Below are positions 1 through 6,148 of a stretch of DNA of 8,003 nt, piece after piece. A program made the position numbers and the translations under genes. The DNA comes from Defluviicoccus sp. (GTDB taxonomy: Bacteria; Pseudomonadota; Alphaproteobacteria; Rhodospirillales; Defluviicoccaceae), in the NCBI GenBank assembly GCA_013414705.1, contig CP058705.1, forward strand, positions 1,108,026 to 1,116,028. The letters run 5' to 3'. The notes below the pieces were generated by a model. It did not search any database. It worked only from the letters and a program-made list of their open reading frames with translations, and was not told where the DNA came from. Every line of letters begins with the position of its first letter. The stretch's first letter is position 1.

Positions 1-66
1 GGGGCCACCGCCTTCGGCGTTCGGCTGCTGGACAAACTGGTCGCCGATTACTACGAGCAGAGCTAG
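1..66 (+). CDS. pepA: Leucyl aminopeptidase, C-terminal end (partial)
   Basis: This is the last 21 codons of a gene that begins before the window; frame 1 is open from base 1 to a TAG at 64-66. The residues read GATAFGVRLLDKLVADYYEQ followed by S and stop. The stretch GAT-x-FGVRLL close to the carboxyl end is typical of M17 leucyl aminopeptidases (PepA), which are cytosolic dinuclear-metal exopeptidases; the metal ligands lie upstream and are not visible. The neighbour supports the call, because pepA is commonly followed by holC, as here. Only the tail is seen, so function is inferred from this short match and from synteny. Confidence 0.7.
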   Translation, partial: GATAFGVRLLDKLVADYYEQS

Positions 67-228
67 GAGATATATGCAGGTGGCATTGCTGGTTGCTCGC
101 CATTGTCACCTCCGCCATTGCGAACCGGCGGCGCAGCAATCCACTGCCGGGGAGCAGAGGGTGTCTCGTGGGTCGCCGCGTCCGTTGGCGTGGGCTTGTG
201 ATGACGGCAGGGTGATCTGGCGGCGGCA
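67..228. other. pepA-holC intergenic spacer
   Basis: There are 162 bases between the pepA stop and the holC start. Reading both strands I see no credible gene, no hairpin followed by a T-tract, and no clear promoter. A TTGCTG/CAGCAA inverted pair about 45 bases apart is present but too distant to mean much. With no terminator visible, holC may be read through from pepA. Confidence 0.4.
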
Positions 229-678
229 ATGACCGACGTTGCGTTCTACCATCTGCAGCGTTCGCCGCTGGAAGATGCACTGCCGAAGCTGTTGGAGAAA
301 ACGCTGGTGGCCGGCAAGCGGGCGGTGGTGCTGGCGGGCTCGACCGAGCGGGTCGAGGCATTGGCCGCGCATTTGTGGATCTACCGGCCGGACTCCTGGC
401 TACCGCATGGCACGGCCGTCGACGGCAGCCCGGAAGATCAGCCGGTCTGGCTGACCGAGCGTGACGAAAACCCGAATGGGGCCGCGTTCCTGTTCCTCAC
501 CGATGGGGCCGACAGCCCGTCGGTGGCCGCCTTCGAGCGCTGCTTTGATCTGTTCGACGGCAACGATCCCGCGGCCGTCGCCGCCGCCCGGGGACGCTGG
601 CAGGCGCGCAAGGCGGAAGGCCACGCGGTGACCTACTGGCAACAGGGCGAACGCGGCGGGTGGGAGCGCAAAGCGTAG
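229..678 (+). CDS. holC: DNA polymerase III subunit chi
   Basis: HolC is the chi subunit of the DNA polymerase III clamp loader; with psi it links the replisome to single-stranded DNA-binding protein. The 149-residue product has the usual length. It opens with VAFYHLQRSPLEDALPKLLEK, as chi proteins do, then has KRAVVLAGSTERVEAL and LWIYRPDSWLPHGT (about residues 50-63). The D(G)SPEDQPVWLT segment (about 65-76) and DENPNGAAFLFL (about 79-90) are characteristic chi blocks, and the C-terminal helix carries the ARGRWQARKAEGHAVTYWQQ stretch. The ATG at 229 is chosen because chi proteins start right at this MTxVxFYHL-like sequence; no strong Shine-Dalgarno sequence precedes it. It lies 162 bases after pepA on the same strand. 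The sequence style (HGTAxDG, QPVWLT, DENPNGA) is that of alphaproteobacteria. Confidence 0.93.
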   Translation: MTDVAFYHLQRSPLEDALPKLLEKTLVAGKRAVVLAGSTERVEALAAHLWIYRPDSWLPHGTAVDGSPEDQPVWLTERDENPNGAAFLFLTDGADSPSVAAFERCFDLFDGNDPAAVAAARGRWQARKAEGHAVTYWQQGERGGWERKA

Positions 679-690
679 GTTGCGCCGCTT

Positions 691-738
691 GTCGCGCAGC
701 GACTGTTCCATTATCGCGAGCCCCGAAGGGGCGTCGCG
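691..738. other. Two GC-rich hairpins after holC
   Basis: GTCGC-GCA-GCGAC (691-703) is a small hairpin. At 715-738, CGCGA-GCCCC-GAA-GGGGC-g-TCGCG forms a strong ten-pair stem with one bulged G. Neither is followed by a run of T on either strand, so they are not classical intrinsic terminators. They could mark the 3' end of the holC transcript or protect it from exonucleases. The base pairing is read directly; the role is a guess. Confidence 0.35.
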
Positions 739-831
739 AGCCATGTGCAACGCCAACGCGACCCTGGGAATGGATTACGTCGCCGCCGATGCATGATGAC
801 GATGTGGCTTCAGGGTAGATGCCCCGGGGGC

Positions 832-1721
832 TCACGACTGCATCGGGTTGATCTTCGGGCAGTTGCGATTGAAGATCCGGCGGAAGGTGCGGTGCGCGTA
901 CAGGCGTTGCGCCATGTGCAGGGCATCGACGCCGAGCACCGAGCCCAGGCCCTCGGTAATCTGGTCCTTGTACTTCGACAGCTTGCCACCCTTGCCGAAG
1001 TCGAGGTTGTCACGGGCTTCCCAGTTCAGCTCGTAGTGTCCCTGCTGTGGTGTGACAAGCACACCCGCCTGTTCCGAGAGTCTTTGCGCCAGTGTCAGGA
1101 TGAAGGTGCGCTCGCCGTTGATCAGCTGCACGCGTTTCTTCAGCACTGCCGGATCGGGAATGTCGTACCACTCCCGGCCGAAGCGCTCGGCCAGAAACAC
1201 CTTGATCGTCTTGAAGCCGTTCTTCTCGCAGAACAGATTGAAAAACAGTTCCGGACTGAATTGATAAAAACCATGGCCAAGATAATTGTTGGCGGCCGTC
1301 ATCGATAGGAAGTGCCCACCTACGGCACACAGCTTCATACAATTATCCATGACATTTGGAAAATTAAAGACGTGCTCGACCGTCCCGCCATCTATCACGG
1401 CGGAATACTTGCCGTAGTGCTGGGGATCGATCGGGTAATTCAGGTCATGGATGATATTTGCGCCCTCGAAATCGCTGAAATCGAGAAATTCCAGGTTCGT
1501 GGAGCCGATGAACTTCAGCAGCTCGTCTGCGAATTTTTGTGAGGCGATGTGTTTGACGTCTGTTTCACTCGGGGCGTAGCCGTAACCGTTGAGTACAAAT
1601 TTGACCTCGTCGGCGGACATGAACAGATGCTGGCGCCCCAGCACGAGCGTCCGGCCCAGGTCGACGCCGGCTTTTTGGTGCAATAGGCAATGAAGCTCGC
1701 AGTTTGAAAATCCACGCCCAT
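832..1721 (-). CDS. SAM-dependent methyltransferase-like protein, frame broken by one base
   Basis: The product resembles class I methyltransferase-fold proteins that are usually annotated as hypothetical; its substrate is unknown. The ATG at 1721 is preceded by GAGGTGAG four bases upstream, and 14 codons (MGVDFQTASFIAYC) run well before the frame is lost at an A5 run (T5 at 1672-1676 on +). Adding one A gives TKKAGVDLGRTLVLGRQ and a 296-residue protein (890 nt + 1 = 297 codons). Key parts, in corrected numbering, are LDFSDFEGA with IIHDLN (about 80-95), matching the acidic SAM-binding strand, and YSAVIDGGTVEHVFN (about 106-120), matching the D-x-x-E-H step. AVGGHFLSM follows. A classical GxGxG is not seen. 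Without the correction, a shorter product could begin only at TTG 1683. It is the last gene of the - strand set. Confidence 0.72.
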
Positions 1722-1725
1722 GTGG

Positions 1726-1733
1726 CTCACCTC
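1726..1733 (-). promoter_or_regulatory. Ribosome binding site fixing the methyltransferase-like start
   Basis: GAGGTGAG on the - strand sits four bases before the ATG at 1721 and overlaps the stop of the small upstream ORF (TGA, 1734-1732). It is the reason for starting the gene at 1721 and not at the TTG at 1683, and so it supports the frameshift reading. Confidence 0.6.
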
Positions 1734-1965
1734 ATCTTCGGTTCGGCCGCCAAGTCACGACGGCATCGGGTTGCACGGTGCATCGCGGTTGCTGAACATC
1801 AGCAATGCGCAATTTGGTCAATTGCAGCGGCAACCGGTTGATCTGACGAGCCGGCGAGGCTTCTTGTACCCACGATCGCCGAGCCTCGGACAGCGCGTCT
1901 TCTATCACGGCAGGTTGTTGCTTTGCCAATGTTTTCATGCTGCACGTGCGTTGTGCGGATATCAC
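1732..1965 (-). CDS. Doubtful small hypothetical protein between MFS and methyltransferase genes
   Basis: A 77-codon frame opens with GTG directly after the MFS stop, with an internal ATG at 1938 (68 residues), and ends with a TGA ten bases before the methyltransferase-like ATG. I do not recognise it. The product is basic and soluble, with a possible helix AVIEDALSEARRSWVQEA, and has no signal peptide or membrane segment. No Shine-Dalgarno sequence precedes either start. A competing frame begins at ATG 1969 in an ATGA overlap with the MFS stop and runs 56 codons to about 1799. At most one of the two is real, and the stretch may be non-coding spacer or the remnant of a gene. Its position inside a same-strand run is the main reason to list it. 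Confidence 0.25.
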   Translation of the reverse strand: MISAQRTCSMKTLAKQQPAVIEDALSEARRSWVQEASPARQINRLPLQLTKLRIADVQQPRCTVQPDAVVTWRPNRR

Positions 1966-3237
1966 TCATCGCCGGAATGGGCTGAGTTCAGCCGTCGGTG
2001 GGGCGAGGGGGACGGAGGGTTCGCGGCGGGCGAGGCCAAACGCGATCGCACTGCCGGCCAAGCCCGCGCCTGCCATTGGCAGGAAGGCACCGGCCTCGAA
2101 ACGGGCGTAGAGCAGCCCCGATCCCCACAGCATGATGCCGAGAAAAAGTCCCCAGACGACGGAAGAATACAGGCTTTGCGCCGTTGCCGACAGCGCCGGT
2201 GGCACCTCGGTTCCGATCCAGTGCATCGCTCCCAGGTGCGCGGCGCCGAAACTGGCCGCGTGCAGCGTCTGCAGGGCTATGATCGATACCAGCGTCTCGG
2301 TGGTGGCTGTGCCAAACCAGCGCACACCGGCGGCGAGCCCCGCAACCGCGATCATCCCCGTCGCCCCGAGACGGTGAACCAGCGTTGCCCCGACGGCGAA
2401 CAGGATCACCTCGCAGACGACGCCCTCCGCCCACAGCGCGCCGATCACGACCTCGGAGTATCCGGCGGCGGTCCAGTGGATAGTGCCGAACGCGTAGTAG
2501 ACGGCGTGGCTGCCCTGAATCAGGCCGCAGGCAATCAACACCAGCACGAACGCGCGACGCCGCAGCAGCACCAGCAGCGGCACCCCGTGCCCGAGGCTTG
2601 GCTCCGCTCTCCGATCGGGGAGACACAAGGTGGTCAGCAGGGTCACGCCGATACCAGCGAGAATCATCCAGAACACCGCGTCGGCCGGTCGTCGCGCCAG
2701 AACCGCGCCCGAGGCCAGTGCGGTGACGATGAAGGCGACCGATCCCCACAGCCGGACCCGTCCGTACTGGAACCCGCCATCGTGGGCGGCGGCGACCGTC
2801 AGGCTTTCGCTCAGCGACATCACCGGCGGCCACAGCGAAAAGAACACCAAGCTGACCAGCACGATCGACCAGAAACCGTCGGCCGTGGCGAACAGAGACC
2901 AGGCGAGGACGCTCGCTGTTGCCAGACCCGCAATCAGCCGCTGGCGTTCGCCGGTCCGGTCCGCGGCATGTGCCGCAAACGGCAGGCCGATCACCTTGGC
3001 GCCGATGCCGATCGCCAGCACCAGGCCAATGTCTGCTGCGTTCAGCCCCTTTGCTTTCAGCCACAGCGGCCAGAACGGCTGCAGCGTGCCGACGACGCCG
3101 AAGAATGCAGCATAGAAGGCCGCAAGGCGGACGGCGTTCGGGTGTGGTCGGGATGGCAATGGCGGGGCTCTGAGGCGCGAGAGGGCGAAGAAACGTTGGG
3201 AGCGGCGTAAGCGACCTGAGCTCCATTCTACGGGCAA
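1966..3237 (-). CDS. MFS transporter, HcaT/LacY-like (PPP family)
   Basis: This is an inner-membrane secondary transporter with about twelve hydrophobic segments. The first is LAAFYAAFFGVVGTLQPFWPLWLKAKGL (about residues 38-65 from the TTG), a pattern seen in the MFS_1_like group with HcaT (3-phenylpropionate) and nucleoside:H+ symporters. AADRTGERQRL between the second and third segments is the MFS motif-A loop (D-R-x-G-x-R). YGRVRLWGSVAFI (about 157-169) is a conserved R-x-W-G-S step of this group. The substrate cannot be named. The start is uncertain: the frame has no ATG before the first membrane segment, only TTG at 3237 and TTG at 3159 (397 residues), neither with a ribosome binding site. 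The 26 residues between them are arginine- and serine-rich and may not be translated. It lies downstream of the CBS gene, which ends 82 bases before the longer start. Confidence 0.83.
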   Translation of the reverse strand: MPVEWSSGRLRRSQRFFALSRLRAPPLPSRPHPNAVRLAAFYAAFFGVVGTLQPFWPLWLKAKGLNAADIGLVLAIGIGAKVIGLPFAAHAADRTGERQRLIAGLATASVLAWSLFATADGFWSIVLVSLVFFSLWPPVMSLSESLTVAAAHDGGFQYGRVRLWGSVAFIVTALASGAVLARRPADAVFWMILAGIGVTLLTTLCLPDRRAEPSLGHGVPLLVLLRRRAFVLVLIACGLIQGSHAVYYAFGTIHWTAAGYSEVVIGALWAEGVVCEVILFAVGATLVHRLGATGMIAVAGLAAGVRWFGTATTETLVSIIALQTLHAASFGAAHLGAMHWIGTEVPPALSATAQSLYSSVVWGLFLGIMLWGSGLLYARFEAGAFLPMAGAGLAGSAIAFGLARREPSVPLAPPTAELSPFRR

Positions 3238-3319
3238 TCGAGCGCAGCCGCGTCGCTGAGATCTTCAGCCCCTTGCGTTGGAGGGCGCAGGCTGGTCATA
3301 CTAACGATCTGAAGCGAGA

Positions 3320-3774
3320 TCAGTAGCGGGCGTCGGAGCGGAATAGCCAGTCAGTCAGATGGGCTGCGTCCAGTGACGCTTGCTGGTAAAGGAACTCCAG
3401 CGCGTCACGGCGTGCCACCAGTCCCGCAAGTTTGCCGTTCTCGACCACGGGCATGTGGCGGATCCCCTTGTCGGCCATTTGCAGCAAGACCCCTCAAGGT
3501 CATCATCGAGAGAGCAGGTGAGGACGTCCTTGGTCATCACGTCCTTCACCCGCATCTGGACGGCCTTTTCTTCGTGCTTGCCAAGTGCGGCAGCGATATC
3601 GCCCAGCGAGATTACGCCCATCACCTCATCATCATAGCTGGTGACGATGGCGAGCGAGAACCGTCGTCCGCCCACCGGCTTGACAAACCGCCGCGACGCT
3701 TCGGCGAGAGTGAAGTCCGGATGCACCGTGAGGACCAGCATTCCGTGCAGCTTGAGCAATTTGGAAACCTTCAT
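3320..3774 (-). CDS. CBS domain-containing protein, frame broken by one base
   Basis: Tandem CBS domains bind adenine nucleotides and act as regulatory modules in the cytosol. The first CBS domain is visible as LTVHPDFTLAEASRRFV, FSLAIVTSYDDEVMGVISLGDIAAAL (about residues 15-62). The second starts with VKDVMTKDVLTCSLDDDLEG (about 75-94) and then leaves the frame. The other frame continues as VLLQMADKGIRHMPVVENG, then KLAGLVARRDALEFLYQQ, and ends at a TGA at 3322-3320. One extra G in the G4 run (C4 at 3490-3493 on +) joins the two into a 151-residue protein of normal family length (455 nt + 1 = 152 codons). RHMPVVENG and GLVARRDAL are the expected second-domain signatures. The start is ATG 3774, because GGGAGG lies six bases upstream; ATG 3780 abuts it. 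As written, the frame would run to an abnormal stop near 3355. Confidence 0.8.
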
Positions 3775-3780
3775 GTCCAT

Positions 3781-3786
3781 CCTCCC
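3781..3786 (-). promoter_or_regulatory. Ribosome binding site of the CBS gene
   Basis: GGGAGG on the - strand is six bases before ATG 3774 and directly touches ATG 3780. The spacing favours 3774 (MKVSKLLKLHG) as the start. Confidence 0.6.
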
Positions 3787-3903
3787 GGAGTTTTTTACGA
3801 TTTCGAAACTGCACCTTGTTCTGATAACAGGCACGGAACAGCCAGAATGGTAGCCCACAATAGCAGCAAGGATGGCCGGATTTCCGGTCGGCTTGCCCGC
3901 CGT

Positions 3904-4743
3904 TCAGCGGTTTTTGGTGACGAAATCTGCAAGATAGTCCAGGCCGGCGATGGCGCGACTGCCGTACCAGGACACCATCTGTCCGTCGATCAGGCGTGCC
4001 TTGCCGGCATGAGCTGGCCGTCGGACGCGGAATTGATCCAGGTGCCGATCCTCGAAGGGGAACGGTTCGGTGGCGAACAGCACGTATTCGCAGGTTGCCA
4101 GCAGCGGTTCGTCCAGTTCGACCATGGGATAGCGGCGCTCGGCCGCTTCCGGTAGCGTCAACAGACCCGCCTGCGCCAGCATGCGCGAAATGTAGGTGTC
4201 CCGCGCCACCGTCATCCACGGATTCTTCCAGATAAGGTAGAGCACAGGTTGCGGCGGGCGTCCTGAAGGGATTTGCCGCAATCTCGCCTGCGCTGTCTCG
4301 AAACGTTGGCACAAGTCTTCTGCCTCTGTCTCGCGGCCAAAGATGCCACCGAGCAGCCGATAGAGCGCCAGATTGTCGCTGACCTCTATCGGGTGGGTGA
4401 CGACCACTGTCCACCCTTCATCCTGCAGCTGCTGGGCGAGTGGCTGCGGAGTTTCGTCGATGTTGACCAGGATGTGCGTCGGCTGCAGCTGGCGCAGCTT
4501 TTCCAGCCGGATCGTCTTGGTGCCACCGACGCTCCTGAGCTTGCGGACTCGGCCGGCGGGGTGGACGCAGTAGGCGGTGCGACCGACGACGTGATGCTCA
4601 AGTCCCAGATCGAACAGCAGCTCGGTCAGGCTGGGGACAAGGGAGACGATACGCGCTTCGGACGCAGGCTGGTGGCACACGCCCATCGCATCGGTCAATT
4701 CTCGCTCGCGCGATGATGAGCAGGTATTCGTATTGTTCGTCAC
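3904..4743 (-). CDS. Helical backbone metal receptor, BtuF-like, without signal peptide
   Basis: The protein belongs to the periplasmic-binding type 2 fold (BtuF/FepB group), which binds cobalamin, heme or iron-chelates. Residues 31-48 read RIVSLVPSLTELLFDLGL, the standard opening strand and helix; VVGRTAYCVHP follows (about 52-62), then VGGTKTIRLEKLRQLQPTHILV (about 72-93), all typical. The second lobe has YLIWKNPWMTVARDTYISRML, a strong family block, and the end LIDGQMVSWYGSRAIAGLDYL is the usual close. There is no signal peptide and no lipobox, so this looks like one of the orphan cytosolic relatives and not an ABC importer component; no permease or ATPase lies nearby. The start is uncertain: GTG 4743 gives 279 residues and ATG 4686 gives 260, and neither has a clear ribosome binding site. 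The ATG is closer to the conserved domain. Confidence 0.85.
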   Translation of the reverse strand: MTNNTNTCSSSRERELTDAMGVCHQPASEARIVSLVPSLTELLFDLGLEHHVVGRTAYCVHPAGRVRKLRSVGGTKTIRLEKLRQLQPTHILVNIDETPQPLAQQLQDEGWTVVVTHPIEVSDNLALYRLLGGIFGRETEAEDLCQRFETAQARLRQIPSGRPPQPVLYLIWKNPWMTVARDTYISRMLAQAGLLTLPEAAERRYPMVELDEPLLATCEYVLFATEPFPFEDRHLDQFRVRRPAHAGKARLIDGQMVSWYGSRAIAGLDYLADFVTKNR

Positions 4744-4744
4744 G

Positions 4745-4855
4745 CTAAACTACCGGTTGTAAAAGTTGTGCGTTGAGATTTTTTTGCATTGTGACATTGC
4801 TCACAGTTTGGGGCATGCCCGTGGGACATAGTTCACCGCGGATGGAGGTTTTCAT
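4745..4855 (-). CDS. Possible 36-residue leader peptide upstream of BtuF-like gene
   Basis: The ATG at 4855 follows AAGGAG by eight bases, a better ribosome binding site than most genes here have. The frame (MKTSIRGELCPTGMPQTVSN and on to LLQPVV) ends with TAG one base before the GTG at 4743. I do not recognise the peptide; it has no membrane segment and one cysteine. The abutting stop and start would allow translational coupling to the BtuF-like gene. The ATG lies in the stem of a hairpin (4839-4858) whose loop reads CCTC on this strand, so initiation could be structurally gated. The alternative is that this DNA is a + strand small RNA and the ORF is accidental. Confidence 0.35.
   Translation of the reverse strand: MKTSIRGELCPTGMPQTVSNVTMQKNLNAQLLQPVV
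4790..4805. promoter_or_regulatory. CRP-like operator palindrome
   Basis: TGTGA-CATTGC-TCACA is a perfect match to the core of the CRP/FNR-superfamily consensus TGTGA-N6-TCACA. It lies 47 bases from the GTG of the BtuF-like gene and about 35 bases ahead of the + strand hairpin at 4839. It also falls inside the small - strand ORF, so it could be fortuitous. Confidence 0.5.
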
Positions 4856-4913
4856 CCGGAGTTCTCCTTCCCTCAAGAGCACCAACTGGCCGGCAATGCC
4901 GGCCCGCTTTTTT
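4839..4913 (+). ncRNA. Candidate small RNA (hairpin, pyrimidine-rich linker, terminator)
   Basis: On the + strand there is a six-pair hairpin CGGATG-gaggtttt-CATCCG (4839-4858) with a GAGG loop. An unpaired TTCTCCTTCCCTC linker (4862-4874), complementary to Shine-Dalgarno sequences, follows, and then an intrinsic terminator (4888-4913). No protein gene on this strand reaches the terminator, which is why a short untranslated transcript is proposed. The 5' end is unknown; the CRP-like site at 4790-4805 lies a plausible distance upstream. No family match is claimed. The pyrimidine-rich tract is also simply the reverse complement of the ribosome binding site of the small - strand ORF, so the two readings compete. 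Confidence 0.35.
4888..4913 (+). terminator. Intrinsic terminator with no upstream protein gene
   Basis: GGCCGGC-AAT-GCCGGCC is a perfect seven-pair stem, followed by CGC and six T residues (4908-4913). The T-tract is only on the + strand side, so it stops + strand transcription, yet the nearest + strand gene upstream is holC, more than 4 kb away. Confidence 0.65.
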
Positions 4914-5247
4914 GTTCGCCCGCAGTTTTGTTTGCCTGCAATGCACGGTCCGTGCGGCATCCCCTGCAAAGCGATGAGGTTCAGGATGCATTAGGATCGC
5001 CGCATGGTCACGAGCGATGTGACGGCGTCTCTGCGCCCGGAGTGTGTGGCCGTGAGGCGGCTGACGGATTGAAGAGGGACGTAAGGTGTGAGTACGGCGA
5101 GAAACGGCGGCGTTCGCCCGCGAGTTTGTCTTCGGCAGGTCGATACGTTCGTTGCACCCCAACACCTCTTGCGGTACCTTTGATGGCCCATTCAGGGGTG
5201 TTTGTTTGGAAAAGCAGCTTCGTGCGTCCTGCTGTTATGGACCATCG

Positions 5248-5811
5248 ATGACTCTGTGCACTGCTGTACGGTTTCTGATCCCGGCCCTCGTGTTGGGGCT
5301 GATCGGTTGTTCATCGATTGAGCCGTCGATAGAACTGCGGCCGACGGTGCCGGTGCGCAAGATTGCGGTTGGCGGTTTTGATAGTACGGATCCGGATCGG
5401 CTCCGCATCGCCCGTTATTTCCGCCGCGAACTGGCGGCTCGGCTGCGCGACAGTGATGCATTTGAGGCGGTCCAGTTGCCGCCGCCGTCCTCTCTTGCAA
5501 CGGATGCCGTCCTGGTTACCGGCCGGATGATCGAAGTGAGTGACCCATCCGATGCGTTGGGGTTTTTCCTCGGCAGTAACTTCTGGAATGGCCGAGTACG
5601 GGCGCGCATTCTGCTTGAAGATTCCATGGGGCGAACGCTCGTCGAGTTCGAGGACAGTGCCCAATCGGACGAAGGGGAACTGCCGCTGACACCGGGGAGG
5701 GCGCGGTACGGACGCAATGACGGCAGCGATGGCGGGGGAACGGCGGACGCGATCGTGCGTTGGAGCAAAGGCAAGGGTCTCGAGCCATCGCTATGGCAAA
5801 GGCTGTTCTGA
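5248..5811 (+). CDS. DUF4410-like lipoprotein
   Basis: This is a predicted lipoprotein of unknown function. From the ATG at 5248, MTLCTAVRFLIPALVLGLIGCSS gives a lipoprotein signal with lipobox L-I-G-C and the lipidated cysteine at residue 21. The mature part has RKIAVGGFDSTDPDRLRIARYF, a helix RRELAARLRDSDAFEAVQ, then TDAVLVTGRMIEVSDPSDALGFFLG and RVRARILLEDSMGRTLVEFEDSAQ. This order (conserved strand, R-x-L/A-x-x-L helix, V-x-G-x-x-x-x-x-D) resembles DUF4410 and related outer-membrane-associated lipoproteins. The 187-residue length fits. The frame extends upstream to a TTG at 5152, but the signal peptide decides the start at 5248; the ribosome binding site is weak. It is on the same strand as the TRL gene, 337 bases away. 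Confidence 0.72.
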   Translation: MTLCTAVRFLIPALVLGLIGCSSIEPSIELRPTVPVRKIAVGGFDSTDPDRLRIARYFRRELAARLRDSDAFEAVQLPPPSSLATDAVLVTGRMIEVSDPSDALGFFLGSNFWNGRVRARILLEDSMGRTLVEFEDSAQSDEGELPLTPGRARYGRNDGSDGGGTADAIVRWSKGKGLEPSLWQRLF

Positions 5812-6148
5812 GCGGGTGCCTCATCAAAAGGAGGCAAAGCCAGAGGCGTGTCGGCAGGCTGACGCGGTCAAAAAGGTGTGGGAGCCAAATCTGCGGTTCG
5901 GTGCCCGCGACAGGCTGAACGGGACGCGCAATTCTAAAAGTCTCCATAGTGTGCGGAACCCTGCACCGTCGACAGTGAGAAAGTGTCCCACAGAAGGTGA
6001 AATAGTTTTGTCAAGTAGTGATTGATATCAGTTCTGCATTCTATAAGCGCCTAACGCGCATTTTAATTGACTATCAGTCTAAATACAACTACCGTTACAC
6101 TTTCGTTTCAACCTGGTTTCTCCAGTTCTGGGGATGTAAGGAGGGGAG
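5812..6148. other. Spacer between the two lipoprotein genes
   Basis: These 337 bases contain no gene I can support. TGCCTC-atcaaaag-GAGGCA (5817-5836) is a hairpin just after the DUF4410-like stop, without a T-tract. The right half (about 6000-6120) is clearly more AT-rich than the rest of the window and holds the promoter-like sequence listed separately, as well as a TGATATCA palindrome (6023-6030). Confidence 0.45.
6067..6095 (+). promoter_or_regulatory. Possible sigma-70 promoter for the TRL lipoprotein
   Basis: TTGACT (6067-6072), a 17-base spacer and TACCGT (6090-6095) resemble -35 and -10 boxes in an AT-rich stretch about 50 bases before the start codon. The -35 box is good and the -10 box is poor. 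This would leave a leader of roughly 45-50 bases. Confidence 0.35.

Larger units (their letters stand above)
4744..5247. other. Divergent intergenic region, about 500 bases
   Basis: This region separates the - strand BtuF-like gene from the + strand lipoprotein. The left part (4744-4913) holds a CRP-like palindrome, a hairpin, a short - strand ORF and a + strand terminator, listed separately. In the right part (4914-5247) I see a palindrome GCACGG-T-CCGTGC near 4940-4955 and several open frames on both strands (for example 4833-5165 and 4991-5191 on -). These have arginine-rich, low-complexity products and no recognisable domain, and I treat them as chance. No tRNA or riboswitch was recognised, and no B12-box-like sequence lies ahead of the BtuF-like gene. 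Confidence 0.5.

Noticed and set aside
745..1308. + strand 187-codon frame
   Set aside because: It is antisense to the methyltransferase-like gene, has no recognisable domain, and has no ribosome binding site.
1720..3210. Long + strand open frame (496 codons) opposite the MFS gene
   Set aside because: The product is glutamine- and arginine-rich with no domain; the opposite strand encodes a clear twelve-helix transporter. It is an antisense shadow common in GC-rich DNA.
1988..3226. - strand frame of 412 codons starting with ATG 3226
   Set aside because: It is the alternative frame of the MFS gene, giving an arginine-rich product with no membrane segments. Only its ATG is of interest, as a sign that the MFS start is unclear.
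3373..4155. + strand 260-codon frame across the CBS and BtuF-like genes
   Set aside because: It lies antisense to two genes with recognisable domains and has no domain of its own.
3632..4414. - strand 260-codon frame
   Set aside because: It is the shifted frame of the BtuF-like and CBS genes with a low-complexity product.
4744..4970. Cobalamin riboswitch ahead of the BtuF-like gene
   Set aside because: I looked for a B12-box-like sequence and the surrounding conserved core on the - strand and did not find them.
4833..5191. Two - strand frames (4833-5165 and 4991-5191)
   Set aside because: Products are arginine-rich without domain or good start; they also overlap each other in different frames.
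5876..5992. TGTGGGA / TCCCACA inverted pair about 100 bases apart
   Set aside because: Seven bases at such distance are expected by chance, and no supporting structure lies between.
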